64,000 nt of DNA from Pseudomonas kairouanensis (GTDB lineage Bacteria > Pseudomonadota > Gammaproteobacteria > Pseudomonadales > Pseudomonadaceae): the NCBI RefSeq assembly GCF_004682055.1, contig NZ_QUZU01000001.1, positions 248,001-312,000 of the forward strand, written 5' to 3'. This document shows positions 1-8,227 of the stretch, piece by piece (the first letter of the stretch is position 1; each line of letters begins with the position of its first letter). Below the pieces are notes generated by a model. The model was not told the origin of the DNA. It searched no databases and saw only the letters and a program-made list of their open reading frames with translations. The position numbers and the translations under genes were made by a program.

Positions 1-195
1 CGTGAAATCGCCTTTCATGGCGTCTATATGCCGACCATGACCTTGATGTTTTTGATCGCGGCCGGGCTTGCCTGGGCCCTGGACCGCTTCCTGGCCGGGT
101 TCGACCTGTACCGTTTTTTCTGGCACCCGGCGTTGCTGCGCCTGAGCCTGTTCGTTTGCCTGTTCGGCGCCCTGGCGCTGACCGTCTACCGTTGA
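1..195 (+). CDS. DUF1656 inner-membrane protein, 3' part
   Basis: The open frame enters from the left edge and stops with TGA at 193-195, leaving 64 residues. They form two hydrophobic helices separated by a short polar turn (ALDRFLAGFDLYRFFWHP), the usual layout of the small DUF1656/AaeX proteins. The stop lies ten bases before an HlyD-family gene. Known context: FUSC-family efflux pump, DUF1656 protein and HlyD adaptor form one operon, so the pump gene is expected just outside the window. The 5' end is missing, so length and start cannot be judged. The substrate is unknown; aromatic acids are the substrate of the E. coli Aae pump. Confidence 0.8.
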   Translation, partial: REIAFHGVYMPTMTLMFLIAAGLAWALDRFLAGFDLYRFFWHPALLRLSLFVCLFGALALTVYR

Positions 196-205
196 GAATG
201 CCCCG

Positions 206-1066
206 ATGAAAAAGTTTTTCAGCCTGCTCGCGACCTTGCTGGTTCTGGCTTTGGCGATCTGGATTGGCCGCACGCTGTGGGTGCACTACATGGAAACCCC
301 GTGGACCCGCGATGGCCGTGTACGGGCCGACATCATCAACGTTGCCGCCGACGTTACCGGCGAAGTGGTGGACGTGCCGGTGCGCGATAACCAGTTGGTG
401 AAAAAGGGCGACCTGCTGATGCAGATCGACCCCGAGCACTACCGCATCGCCGTCAAACAGGCGCAGTCCCTCGTCGCCTCGCGCAAAGCCACCTGGGAAA
501 TGCGCAAGGTCAACGCCCACCGCCGTGCCGACCTCGACGCCCTGGTGATCTCCAAAGAAAACCGCGATGACGCCAGCAACATTGCTGACTCCGCCCTGGC
601 CGATTACCAGCACGCGCAGGCCCAGTTGGAAGCGGCCGAACTGAACCTCAAACGCACCCAAGTGCTGGCGGCGGTGGACGGCTACGTCACCAACCTCAAT
701 GTGCATCGCGGCGACTATGCGCGCATTGGTGAAGCCAAGATGGCCGTGGTGGATATGAACTCGTTCTGGGTGTACGGCTTCTTCGAAGAAACCAAGCTGC
801 CGCATGTGAAGGTGGGCGACAAAGCCGACATGCAGTTAATGAGCGGCGAGACGTTAAAGGGCCATGTGGAAAGCATCTCCCGAGGCATCTACGACCGCGA
901 CAACCCCGAGAGCCGCGAGTTGGTGGCGGATGTGAACCCGACGTTCAACTGGGTGAGATTGGCGCAACGAGTGCCGGTGCGGATTCACATCGATCAAGTG
1001 CCAGAGGGCGTGCTGCTAGCGGCGGGCATCACCTGCACCGTCATCGTCAACCAAACACAGAACTAA
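206..1066 (+). CDS. HlyD/EmrA-AaeA family efflux periplasmic adaptor
   Basis: The 286-residue protein has an N-terminal anchor helix (about 5-25), then the barrel-sandwich/lipoyl segment beginning near MQIDPEHYRIAVKQAQ, a short coiled coil (about 90-150) and a beta-barrel half (VYGFFEETKLPHVKVGDKA). The length fits the short AaeA/EmrA-like membrane fusion proteins. It links an inner-membrane pump to an outer-membrane channel. It starts ten bases after the DUF1656 gene and is surely co-transcribed with it. The next feature downstream is a REPIN, so it is probably the last gene of the operon. The family call is firm; the substrate is not predictable. Confidence 0.88.
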   Translation: MKKFFSLLATLLVLALAIWIGRTLWVHYMETPWTRDGRVRADIINVAADVTGEVVDVPVRDNQLVKKGDLLMQIDPEHYRIAVKQAQSLVASRKATWEMRKVNAHRRADLDALVISKENRDDASNIADSALADYQHAQAQLEAAELNLKRTQVLAAVDGYVTNLNVHRGDYARIGEAKMAVVDMNSFWVYGFFEETKLPHVKVGDKADMQLMSGETLKGHVESISRGIYDRDNPESRELVADVNPTFNWVRLAQRVPVRIHIDQVPEGVLLAAGITCTVIVNQTQN

Positions 1067-1069
1067 AGT

Positions 1070-1157
1070 GTGGGAGCGGGCTTGCTCGCGAATGCGGTGG
1101 GTCATTCACCTAATCCGTCGACTGACCCACTGCTTTCGCGAGCAAGCCCGCTCCCAC
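1070..1157. repeat. REPIN (inverted pair of REP palindromes)
   Basis: The arms GTGGGAGCGGGCTTGCTCGC and its reverse complement at the far end flank a less conserved centre. It lies just downstream of the efflux adaptor gene. This is the commonest REPIN type in the window. Confidence 0.9.
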
Positions 1158-1196
1158 CTTTGATCTTTGTTGGCAATACGGTCGGAGTAAGCATTT

Positions 1197-1646
1197 TTAG
1201 CTAATGAGCGGCTCGGCAGCTCTGGTTTTACGTCGACGCCTGACCTGCAGCATGCTGACAAAGCGGCGGTGGTTTCTTGTATTAAGCACTAATAGGCAGG
1301 CCAGGGATTGAAACAAAGGGAATACCACCAACATCGTAACGGAGTGGTTCCCCAAGTAATCCGCCGAAATCAAAGCGTTCATGGTCGCGATGACTACTAG
1401 CAACCCTGGCCCTGATCGTAACCCGGCCGCTATTAGCCCTAATCCAATGCTCATTCCCAGTAGCAATACCAAACTCGCCACGATCGCATATTCGCTAGGG
1501 AGGTCATTTATTCGGGCGTAATAAGACAGGCTGTGTGACAGGTTGCCTGAAATGCTGACCATGTAGAGGGACACCGCCGTCCCCACCGTGAACGCAAAGC
1601 GCCTGATATGGCTGCGCAATGTATGGGGATGGGGATTATGGCTCAT
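1197..1646 (-). CDS. Unknown four-helix membrane protein
   Basis: The chosen ATG at 1646 (MSHNPHPHTLRSHIRR) gives 149 residues; an ORF extending upstream to 1730 would run deep into the preceding gene. After a basic N-terminus there are about four hydrophobic segments (FAFTVGTAVSLYMVSI, YAIVASLVLLLGMSIGLGLI, GLLVVIATMNALI, VTMLVVFPLFQSLACLLVL) and a strongly basic tail (RRRRKTRAAE). It overlaps the upstream gene by 11 bases, indicating translational coupling. I recognise no family. Base composition is visibly AT-richer than the neighbourhood, which suggests acquisition. A partner or immunity role for the upstream protein is a guess from context. Confidence 0.6.
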   Translation of the reverse strand: MSHNPHPHTLRSHIRRFAFTVGTAVSLYMVSISGNLSHSLSYYARINDLPSEYAIVASLVLLLGMSIGLGLIAAGLRSGPGLLVVIATMNALISADYLGNHSVTMLVVFPLFQSLACLLVLNTRNHRRFVSMLQVRRRRKTRAAEPLIS

Positions 1647-2562
1647 GGCTGTCGAACTCTTCATAAATGGCAATGACGATGTGATTGATATTTCCGGAGA
1701 TGCCGCTGCCAGTAACCGCGAAAGCGGCACCCACTTGATCGGCTAATTGAGTGAGCATGTCCCGTCTCAATTGGGCATTGCTGAAGCGCTTGGGGAGTTT
1801 TCCGGCCAATTGCTTTAATCGAATCATTTCGCGAGGACGACGAATATTTTGTAGGCGTAGAACTTCATTTGTCAGTTTTGCGCGTTCCTGGCGGCTCATG
1901 CGCCGCAGGATGTCAGTCAACTCGCGACCTGTAGTGTTTTTAATAGTCATGACTGTTTTCACGGTGACGAAGGTCGTACTGCCCGCGCCCACTAGAGAAA
2001 TGCCGTCCAAGGCTAACGTCATTGTTTGATACCAATCCAGGCTGTCGAAATAATCGTTCTCTGCCGGATTGGTGAGTTCTTTATGGGTTCGCCATAAGCC
2101 GTTGAAACATTGCAAACCACTGGCGGCTGCGGCGGTATAGGCGATGTAAGTCACTGCAAGGCTGGAACCTGCACTTAAAGGAGCCGTCGCGACTCCGGCA
2201 CTGGCAACGTAGATACCAATCACGGCCCCACTGCATGCTAGAGCCATCCCCGATGCTTCCTTCCACAGTTGAGATTCGCGCGTCGAACTTGCCGCCAACT
2301 GCGCATAGTCTTCAGCCGTGAATGCCGGCCCCGCCACCTCCCGCAAAATCACCCGCTTGGGCTTGATACTGCACAGCGGCACAAACTCCCTCAGCACCGT
2401 CACCTGATAATCACTGCCGATATGCACCACCCCCGCCCCGACGATGGCCGGGTCGGCGTCTATGGTTTGATAGAGTTTTGGCAGGTCCAGCAAACTGGCC
2501 AGTCGTTGCCGGGTAGTGGTGTGCGCATCCGGCACGCCGCTTCGTAAGAAGTCGCTGGGCAT
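1636..2562 (-). CDS. Unknown protein with central hydrophobic segment
   Basis: This 308-residue protein belongs to no family I can name. There is no signal peptide. A soluble N-terminus (1-95) is followed by an Ala/Gly/Ser-rich hydrophobic stretch (about 103-150) that could form a membrane hairpin, and then a basic helical region rich in Arg, Lys and Leu (about 215-275). The ATG at 2562 has GGTGAAAGG directly upstream, and this Shine-Dalgarno lies in one arm of an inverted repeat. Codon use is less GC-rich than in the flanking genes. The hydrophobic core, the overlapping small membrane gene and the composition suggest a toxin/effector with its immunity protein, but nothing catalytic is visible. 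Confidence 0.55.
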   Translation of the reverse strand: MPSDFLRSGVPDAHTTTRQRLASLLDLPKLYQTIDADPAIVGAGVVHIGSDYQVTVLREFVPLCSIKPKRVILREVAGPAFTAEDYAQLAASSTRESQLWKEASGMALACSGAVIGIYVASAGVATAPLSAGSSLAVTYIAYTAAAASGLQCFNGLWRTHKELTNPAENDYFDSLDWYQTMTLALDGISLVGAGSTTFVTVKTVMTIKNTTGRELTDILRRMSRQERAKLTNEVLRLQNIRRPREMIRLKQLAGKLPKRFSNAQLRRDMLTQLADQVGAAFAVTGSGISGNINHIVIAIYEEFDSHEP

Positions 2563-2563
2563 C

Positions 2564-2593
2564 CTTTCACCTGTAGGTAGACAGAGGTGAAAG
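2564..2593 (-). promoter_or_regulatory. Inverted repeat overlapping the Shine-Dalgarno of the 2562 gene
   Basis: Nine-base arms CTTTCACCT (2564-2572) and AGGTGAAAG (2585-2593) flank a 12-base loop, one base upstream of the ATG. In the minus-strand transcript the arm nearest the start codon carries the ribosome binding site, so folding would hide it. Confidence 0.45.
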
Positions 2594-2683
2594 AGCCTGA
2601 GGATTGGTTCCTTGAAATGATGTCAGGCCGTTCGCTGTTTTTTGTAGTCCCTGGCCCGACTAGCCAAACACAAATCTAAGAAT

Positions 2684-2770
2684 GTGGGAGCGGGCTTGCT
2701 CGCGAATACGGTGGTTCAGCAACAAATGTGTCGTCTGACGCACCGTATTCGCGAGTAAGCCCGCTCCCAC
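2684..2770. repeat. REPIN
   Basis: GTGGGAGCGGGCTTGCTCGC and its inverted copy ending ...GCCCGCTCCCAC flank a variable centre. It sits between two minus-strand transcription units. Confidence 0.9.
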
Positions 2771-2784
2771 ATTTTTTGACCGCG

Positions 2785-3186
2785 TCAGGCCTTGATGAAG
2801 GTTTCGTGCAGATGGCGCCACAGCAGCGCGCCGCTGGCCATCTTCTCGAACACCACGGTGGCGCGGCGGTCGGTCTGGGTGCCGCTGTCATCCACCTGAC
2901 GCTCGCGGTAAGTCACTGTCGCACCCCGCGCGTGTCGGTCGATCCCGGTCATTTCGCTCAACGTGATCTTCAATCCCGGGCGCATCCCGCCCAAGCGGGT
3001 GAACAACGCATGGACTCCGGCCGCATTCACCCGTGTGCCGGTCGCCGGGGCGACCATGCTGAATTCCGGGGAGAAGCGCGCGAGTAGGTTTTGCAAGGTG
3101 CCTTCAGGCGCGACGCCGGCGAACCATTGCTCGATCTCGACGTGGGTTTGGGTGACTTCTTCGAAAAAGTCGCTGTAGTCGATCAT
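2785..3186 (-). CDS. NTF2-like / SnoaL-type small protein
   Basis: Starting at ATG 3186 (MIDYSDFFEEV) the product is 133 residues, the normal size for one NTF2-like alpha+beta cone domain. The TAA of the upstream short-chain dehydrogenase overlaps this ATG (TAATG), so the two are translationally coupled. A longer in-frame reading to 3417 is an artefact inside that gene. The pattern of an N-terminal helix pair (VEIEQWFAGV), a strand with FSMVAPATG and a final strand pair (ATVVFEKMASGALLWRHLHETF) fits the fold. Members act as isomerases, dehydratases or ligand-binding domains; the substrate is unknown. Confidence 0.72.
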   Translation of the reverse strand: MIDYSDFFEEVTQTHVEIEQWFAGVAPEGTLQNLLARFSPEFSMVAPATGTRVNAAGVHALFTRLGGMRPGLKITLSEMTGIDRHARGATVTYRERQVDDSGTQTDRRATVVFEKMASGALLWRHLHETFIKA

Positions 3187-3998
3187 TACAAACTCCGTTC
3201 CAATCCAAAGCGTTTTTTCAACACGCGTTCCAGTAAACCCTTGGGCAGCAGCGCCGCCATCAACGGCAACGCCCGGCTGCCATTGCCTGCGCGCAACAGG
3301 CGCGGCGGGGTTGCTTGTTGCACAGCCTTGAGCACCTGTGCCGCAAATTCGCTGGCCGGGGTCGGGTTGTCCTGCGAGGCCTGGGAGCGGGCGCGGATGC
3401 CTTCGCGCAGGGGCCACCAGGGGGATTTTTCGCTGATCAGCAACTCGGCCTGGGCCCCGGCGTTTTTGGCAAAGCTTGTATCGATAGCGCCCGGTTGCAC
3501 TTCCATGACCCGAATGCCAAACGGCGACACTTCCATGCGCAATGCGTCGCTCAAGGCATGCACGGCGGCCTTTGAGGCGCAGTAGGCACCGGCAAATGGC
3601 GTGACCAACACCCCGGAAACACTGCCGATGTTCACCACCAGGCCTTTGCTGCGGCGCAGTGCCGGGAACAGCGCCTGGGTCACGCCGACGATGGAGAACA
3701 CGTTGGTTTCGAACTGGCGTTGCATCGCTTCGGTGCCGCCATCGAGCAGCGGGCCCATGGCGCCGTAGCCCGCGTTGTTGATCAGCACATCCAGTTCGCC
3801 CAGTTGTTCGGCCAGGCGTTGCAGGGCGGTGCTGTCGTTGACGTCCAGTTCGACCGCGTTAAAGCCCGCGGTGGCGAGGGCTTCAACGTCATCCGGGCGG
3901 CGGGCGCTCGCCCATACGGTGTAGCCGGCGGTTTTGAACGCGTCCGCCAGGGCGCGGCCGATGCCGCTGGAGCAGCCGGTGATGAGTACGTTGGGCAT
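3186..3998 (-). CDS. Short-chain dehydrogenase/reductase (SDR)
   Basis: The 270-residue classical SDR has the cofactor-binding motif TGCSSGIG at 7-14, the NNAGYG motif, a catalytic serine in NIGSVSG, and the YCASK catalytic Tyr/Lys motif. The arginine-rich start of the second strand (ASARRPDD) favours NADPH. The GVTQALFPALRRSKG segment and length resemble retinol/steroid-dehydrogenase-like SDRs often annotated as oxidoreductases acting on ketones or lipids. It is coupled by overlapping stop and start to the NTF2-like gene. The physiological substrate cannot be read from the sequence. Confidence 0.88.
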   Translation of the reverse strand: MPNVLITGCSSGIGRALADAFKTAGYTVWASARRPDDVEALATAGFNAVELDVNDSTALQRLAEQLGELDVLINNAGYGAMGPLLDGGTEAMQRQFETNVFSIVGVTQALFPALRRSKGLVVNIGSVSGVLVTPFAGAYCASKAAVHALSDALRMEVSPFGIRVMEVQPGAIDTSFAKNAGAQAELLISEKSPWWPLREGIRARSQASQDNPTPASEFAAQVLKAVQQATPPRLLRAGNGSRALPLMAALLPKGLLERVLKKRFGLERSL

Positions 3999-4012
3999 GG
4001 GGCAGTCCTTTG

Positions 4013-4477
4013 TCAGTCCGAGAAGCCACCTTGCAGGTGTTCGGCACGAAATTCCAGGGTTTGTGGGCGATAACCAGGACGCAACGGTGGCGTCGGCAGG
4101 CAGTCTTCCCAGGTGCCACCGGCCTGTAGCTCACCGGGGCCGCGATAGCGGGGCGCGGCGTAGACGTTGTCGGCCAGGTTTACCGTGTCGCCCGGTGCGT
4201 AGGCGGCGAGGCGCCAGCGCAGCTCGGTCAGTGGTACGTCGTTGCCGTTGTTGAGGGTCAGTTTCAGCGGGCGGTCGGCGGGGCATTCTTGCGGCGCATA
4301 GGTGATGCGCAGTTCCAGGCGTGCCAGTTGGGAGGCTTCGCGGTTGTCCAGCCACACCACCCAGATGGCGACAAAACCCAGGCCCACGGCGGCGGCAAGG
4401 GACACCGGCAGCGCCTTGGCGGGGTAGCGCAGCAGCAGGATCAGCCAGGTGATGATCAGGAGAACGCCGAAGAACAT
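4013..4477 (-). CDS. Small protein with two N-terminal membrane helices, unknown
   Basis: The preferred start is ATG 4477 (MFFGVLLIITW), preceded by GAGG eight bases upstream; a GTG nine bases further upstream is also open. The product has about 154 residues: two adjacent hydrophobic helices (about 2-16 and 24-44) and then a soluble domain with two cysteines (APQECPADRP and WEDCLPTPP) that could form a disulfide outside the membrane. Homologues in Pseudomonas are often labelled multidrug transporter, for which I see no support. It ends 15 bases before the SDR gene start and may be in the same operon. Confidence 0.6.
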   Translation of the reverse strand: MFFGVLLIITWLILLLRYPAKALPVSLAAAVGLGFVAIWVVWLDNREASQLARLELRITYAPQECPADRPLKLTLNNGNDVPLTELRWRLAAYAPGDTVNLADNVYAAPRYRGPGELQAGGTWEDCLPTPPLRPGYRPQTLEFRAEHLQGGFSD

Positions 4478-4566
4478 GGAGACCACCTCGAATTGGGAAC
4501 GAGCATCCTAACTTAAGCGTAGGTGGGATTGGGTGGCTTGAGAGATGGGTTGATGCGGCTGACGCC

Positions 4567-4649
4567 TTCGCGAGCAAGCCCGCTCCCACAGGTTGATCGC
4601 ATTCCAAAGGATGTACTCGGTCAACTGTGGGAGCGGGCTTGCTCGCGAA
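4567..4649. repeat. REP pair in the opposite (tail-to-tail) orientation
   Basis: TTCGCGAGCAAGCCCGCTCC at the left and GTGGGAGCGGGCTTGCTCGC at the right: the GTGGG ends face inward, the reverse of the other REPINs here. It lies between the algA terminator and the 4477 gene. Confidence 0.85.
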
Positions 4650-4679
4650 GAGGCCCTCACAGCCACCACAAAACCCAAG

Positions 4680-4742
4680 AAAAAGCCCCCGCCCAACCGG
4701 CTGCGGATAGGGGACGCAGTCGGCTGGACGGGGGCTTCTTGT
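4680..4742 (-). terminator. Probable terminator of the alginate operon
   Basis: On the minus strand a GC-rich stem pairs GAAGCCCCCG with GGGGGCTT-type sequence and is followed by TTTTTC, about ten bases after the algA stop. The loop contains a second small stem (GCCGACTGCG / CGCAGCCGG). Confidence 0.7.
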
Positions 4743-4751
4743 ACGACTCTT

Positions 4752-6203
4752 TTACTGCGCGATAGTTTTCACCGAAACACCACGCTCAACCGGCGTCGAA
4801 CGACCGTAGATATCTTCGAACCGCTCGATGTCGTCTTCGCCCAGGTAGCTGCCCGATTGCACTTCGATGATTTCCAACGGGATCTTGCCTGGGTTGCGCA
4901 GGCGGTGCACCGAGGCAATCGGGATGTAGGTGGACTGGTTCTCGCAGAGCAGGAACACATTCTCGTCGCAGGTCACTTCGGCCGTGCCGCTGACCACGAT
5001 CCAGTGCTCGGCACGGTGGTGGTGCATTTGCAGCGACAGGCACGCGCCCGGCTTGACCGAGATGTGCTTGACCTGGAAGCGACCGCCCATGTCCACCGAG
5101 TCGTAGGAGCCCCACGGACGATAGACTTCGCAGTGGTTCTGGGTCTCGTTGCGGCCCTGTTCGTTGAGGGTGTTGACCATCTGCTTGACGCCCTGGACCT
5201 TGTCCTTGTGGGCAATCATCATCGCGTCCTTGGTTTCCACCACCACGATGTTTTCCAGGCCGATCACCGACACCAGCTTGCCGTTGCCGTGGATCATGCA
5301 GTTCTTGCTGTCCTGGATCACCACGTCGCCCTTGGTGACGTTGCCATCGGCGTCTTTATCGTTGACCGCCCACAGCGACGCCCAGCAACCCACGTCGCTC
5401 CAGCCAGCACTCAACGGCACTACGCAGGCGCGCTGGGTTTTTTCCATCACGGCGTAGTCGATGGAGTTGTCCGGGCAGCAGGCGAAAGTCGCTTCGTCGA
5501 AGGACACCGTGTCGGCGTCCTGCTCGCTGCGCTCAAGGGTCAGCAGGCAGGTGTCGTAGATGTCCGGATCGTGCTTTTTCAGCTCTTCGAGGAAGCGGCT
5601 GGCACGGAACAAGAACATGCCGCTGTTCCAGAAATAACCGCCGCTTTTGACGAACTCGACGGCGCGTTTTTCATTGGGTTTTTCCACGAACTGCTCGACG
5701 CGGCTCACGCCTTCCGGCAGCAGCGAGTCGGCGGTGGACTTGATGTAGCCATAGCCGGTTTCCGGGCGGGTGGCCGGCACGCCGAACAGCACCATCTCAC
5801 CACGCTCGGCGGCCACGGTGGCCAGGGCCAGGGCGCGTTGCAGGGCTTTCTGGTCGTCGATCACATGGTCGGCGGGCAGCACCAGCATCAGCTCGTCGCG
5901 GCCTTCGTTGACCAGCATCATCGCGGTGAGGGCCACGGCCGGCGCGGTGTTGCGACCGAACGGCTCCATCAGGATGCGTTGGCATTCCAGCTTACGGTTG
6001 GCCAGTTGCTCGTTGACGATAAAGCGATGGTCCTTGTTGCAGACCACAATCGGTGTGTCCATGCCTTCGAATACCAGGCGCTCCAGGGTTTGCTGGAACA
6101 GCGTGTGCTCGCCGGTCAGGGCCAGGAATTGCTTAGGGAACTGTTTACGCGACAGCGGCCAAAGACGGGAGCCGCTACCACCGGAAAGGATTACTGGGAT
6201 CAT
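4752..6203 (-). CDS. algA: Mannose-6-phosphate isomerase / mannose-1-phosphate guanylyltransferase
   Basis: The 483-residue bifunctional enzyme makes mannose-6-phosphate from fructose-6-phosphate and GDP-mannose from mannose-1-phosphate plus GTP, the first and third steps of alginate precursor synthesis. The nucleotidyltransferase signature GGSGSRLWPLSRKQFPKQF starts at residue 8. The FVEKPN motif and Asp-rich sites lie in the N-terminal two thirds. The C-terminal cupin (LQMHHHRAEHWIVVSGTAEV) is the type II isomerase domain. Length equals the family norm. It is the last gene of the operon, separated from algF by a REPIN-bearing 150-base gap and followed by a terminator. Confidence 0.97.
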   Translation of the reverse strand: MIPVILSGGSGSRLWPLSRKQFPKQFLALTGEHTLFQQTLERLVFEGMDTPIVVCNKDHRFIVNEQLANRKLECQRILMEPFGRNTAPAVALTAMMLVNEGRDELMLVLPADHVIDDQKALQRALALATVAAERGEMVLFGVPATRPETGYGYIKSTADSLLPEGVSRVEQFVEKPNEKRAVEFVKSGGYFWNSGMFLFRASRFLEELKKHDPDIYDTCLLTLERSEQDADTVSFDEATFACCPDNSIDYAVMEKTQRACVVPLSAGWSDVGCWASLWAVNDKDADGNVTKGDVVIQDSKNCMIHGNGKLVSVIGLENIVVVETKDAMMIAHKDKVQGVKQMVNTLNEQGRNETQNHCEVYRPWGSYDSVDMGGRFQVKHISVKPGACLSLQMHHHRAEHWIVVSGTAEVTCDENVFLLCENQSTYIPIASVHRLRNPGKIPLEIIEVQSGSYLGEDDIERFEDIYGRSTPVERGVSVKTIAQ

Positions 6204-6239
6204 GGGTGTTTCTCCTTGAATCGATTTGGGTCAGAGCCT

Positions 6240-6326
6240 GTGGGAGGGGGCTTGCTCCCGAAAGCAGTGGTTCAGTGGTTACATCGGGTGCTGAACCACC
6301 GTATTCGCGAGCAAGCCCGCTCCCAC
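6240..6326. repeat. REPIN inside the alginate operon (algF-algA gap)
   Basis: The left arm GTGGGAGGGGGCTTGCTCCC and the right arm ...GAGCAAGCCCGCTCCCAC differ in their inner bases, so the two REPs belong to slightly different variants. In the transcript this would form a stable hairpin that may affect algA expression. Confidence 0.88.
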
Positions 6327-6355
6327 AGGAGGGGAGCGTTAAATTGAAAATTTAA

Positions 6356-7012
6356 TTAGCGGGTCGATACCGGGCGTTTCACCCAGACTGGCGACAAGCT
6401 CGAACCCGAGCCTGTGACATACAACACCGCTGCTTCACCACGTTCCAACGCAACCGGCTTCACATCACCGACTTTCTTGTCACCGTCATACAACGCCAGG
6501 CTCACTTTCACCGGGTTGATTTCACGTTCGCCACGGCCCTTGGCAGCCACCGACTTGACCACATCGGTCTTGCCATCGGCGGTCTTCAAGGTCAGGGCCT
6601 TGTCACTCAGGTTCTGCACACGTACCAGGGATTTCTGCTTGTTCTTGAACGGCGGTTCTTCGATCAGTTGCGGCTGGCCGCTGCTGTTGTTGACCAGGGT
6701 GTAGTAGTGGTCGGCCGCGAGTTTGACCGGCACGGTCTGGCTGCCGATCTTGGCGCTGTAGTCACCGCCCGGCATAAAGCTGAAGTCGCTGCTGGCCAGT
6801 GGCGCAACGTCGCTCAGGTTGGTGGCGCCGACGGTAGCGCTCACTTCCTGGTTGCTGGCGTTGTATACACGCACGAAGCTCGAACCTTTTGGCGCGGTAG
6901 GGCCGTAGAGGGCGGCGTCACCACCGGCGAAGGCCGACAGGGAGACGACGCTCAGGCCAGCCGCGAGTGCCAGGGTTTTAGCGAGACGACGAGGAGTTGT
7001 AGTGAAAGTCAT
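6356..7012 (-). CDS. algF: Alginate O-acetyltransferase adaptor AlgF
   Basis: The 218-residue periplasmic protein has a clear signal peptide (TLALAAGLSVVSLSAFAGG, cleavage near 29-30). Known role: with AlgI and AlgJ it is needed for O-acetylation of mannuronate residues in the periplasm. Two repeated beta-rich domains can be seen (SSFVRVYNASNQEVSATVG and KSLVRVQNLSDKALTLKTAD), consistent with an adaptor made of two similar domains. AGAGGT lies at proper distance before ATG 7012. It follows algJ after 16 bases. Confidence 0.95.
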   Translation of the reverse strand: MTFTTTPRRLAKTLALAAGLSVVSLSAFAGGDAALYGPTAPKGSSFVRVYNASNQEVSATVGATNLSDVAPLASSDFSFMPGGDYSAKIGSQTVPVKLAADHYYTLVNNSSGQPQLIEEPPFKNKQKSLVRVQNLSDKALTLKTADGKTDVVKSVAAKGRGEREINPVKVSLALYDGDKKVGDVKPVALERGEAAVLYVTGSGSSLSPVWVKRPVSTR

Positions 7013-7028
7013 GTGAGTTACCTCTCTT

Positions 7029-8216
7029 TCAGTTTTGCGCCCGGTCGGGCGTCTCGGATTTTGGGTTTTTAGCTGGGGTGTTCAGTGCCATGTTTTGTTG
7101 GCGCGAACCGGCTTGTTTAAGTTGCGCAACCCACGACGGGTCGGCATCACCGATTTCGTTGTTTACCGGCAGATAACGTTCAGGAAACTCCCAGATCAGC
7201 ACCTGAGGCGGGCTGTTCTTGAAGTCATCACTTTTCAGGTAGCTGAGCATCGGCAGGATCGGGCCGTGGCCGTCTTCCGAATAGTTGATCACGTCGCTGT
7301 GCAGGGCTTGCTTGAGCGCGCCCACGAAGTTCCAGTTGGGGTTGGCGCTGTAGCTGGTACCCACCAATGCCACCGGGGTTTCGCTGTCGCTGAACAGCGC
7401 GTCGTCGCCACCCCCTTCTTTGGCCAGGTGCGTCACGCGTTTTTCCAGCGGCTCCTTGGGTGGCATCAGGTTTTCAAACAGCGGGTCCAGGGGCAGGAAC
7501 AGACGCAGGTCGCCTTTGTGCGGTGCGGTGTTCTCGGCCTCGGTGACAAAACGCTGGGGCTCGCCACTCAGTGGGGTTTGCTCGGCAATCCCTTTGGCCA
7601 ACTGCTTGGCCGCGATTTCGGCACCGTCCGGGGTCCAGTGGGTGTCGGTACGCAGGAACACTTGCTTGCCGCTCAGCTTGGCCTGTTGCAGCGGGCCCAG
7701 CAGGTCCGGTGCGGGGATGTTGTCGGCGGCGACGCGGGCATGGAAGTCCTGGTACAGGTTGGCGTGGATGCTCGCCGGTTTCACCTCACCGACGTGTTCC
7801 GGGTACAGGCGCACCTTGGCCGGCACGATGGCCATGACCAGTTGGATGCCTTGGGCCTTGAGTTTTTGGCGCACGCCTTCGACCAGCGCGTAGTTGCCTT
7901 GCAGGTTCTGGTCTTCGTTGACGATAGGGTTGAACTCTTCGTCGCTGTACAACCAGTGATCACGGCCCAGCACCACGCCAGGGCGACCTTCGTTGAACAG
8001 CTTGTAGTCCAGCGCCGCCCAGAGGTTGGTGCCGATGCGCTTGATCGGGAACTCGTCGTCGTAGTGCGTCTCGACTGCTTTGGTCCAGCGACCGTTGAGC
8101 ACGGTGGCATCGGCGTTGGTGCTAAAGCCCAGGAAACTGCGCAGCGACCAGGCGCCCAGGGCCAGCAGCACCACCAGGAACAGGCCGATATAGAGGACGC
8201 GTAATGAACGGGTCAT
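7029..8216 (-). CDS. algJ: Alginate O-acetyltransferase AlgJ
   Basis: The 395-residue SGNH-like acetyltransferase is anchored by an N-terminal helix (VLYIGLFLVVLLALGAWSL) with a periplasmic body. The catalytic Asp-x-His motif is visible as RTDTHWTPDGAE and the nucleophile motif as GTSYSANPNWNF. Known role: accepts acetyl groups passed through AlgI. GGGAG precedes ATG 8216, and the gap to algI is 11 bases, as expected for the algIJF block. Confidence 0.96.
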   Translation of the reverse strand: MTRSLRVLYIGLFLVVLLALGAWSLRSFLGFSTNADATVLNGRWTKAVETHYDDEFPIKRIGTNLWAALDYKLFNEGRPGVVLGRDHWLYSDEEFNPIVNEDQNLQGNYALVEGVRQKLKAQGIQLVMAIVPAKVRLYPEHVGEVKPASIHANLYQDFHARVAADNIPAPDLLGPLQQAKLSGKQVFLRTDTHWTPDGAEIAAKQLAKGIAEQTPLSGEPQRFVTEAENTAPHKGDLRLFLPLDPLFENLMPPKEPLEKRVTHLAKEGGGDDALFSDSETPVALVGTSYSANPNWNFVGALKQALHSDVINYSEDGHGPILPMLSYLKSDDFKNSPPQVLIWEFPERYLPVNNEIGDADPSWVAQLKQAGSRQQNMALNTPAKNPKSETPDRAQN

Positions 8217-8227
8217 GGTCGGCTCCC

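Noticed and set aside
1070..1157. Inverted repeats as a CRISPR array
   Set aside because: The repeats are dispersed palindromic pairs, not regularly spaced direct repeats with unique spacers; no cas genes.
4593..6347. Long plus-strand reading frame of 584 codons opposite algA
   Set aside because: It lies antisense to algA, a full-length recognised gene; GC-rich codon bias opens the opposite frames. No family features.
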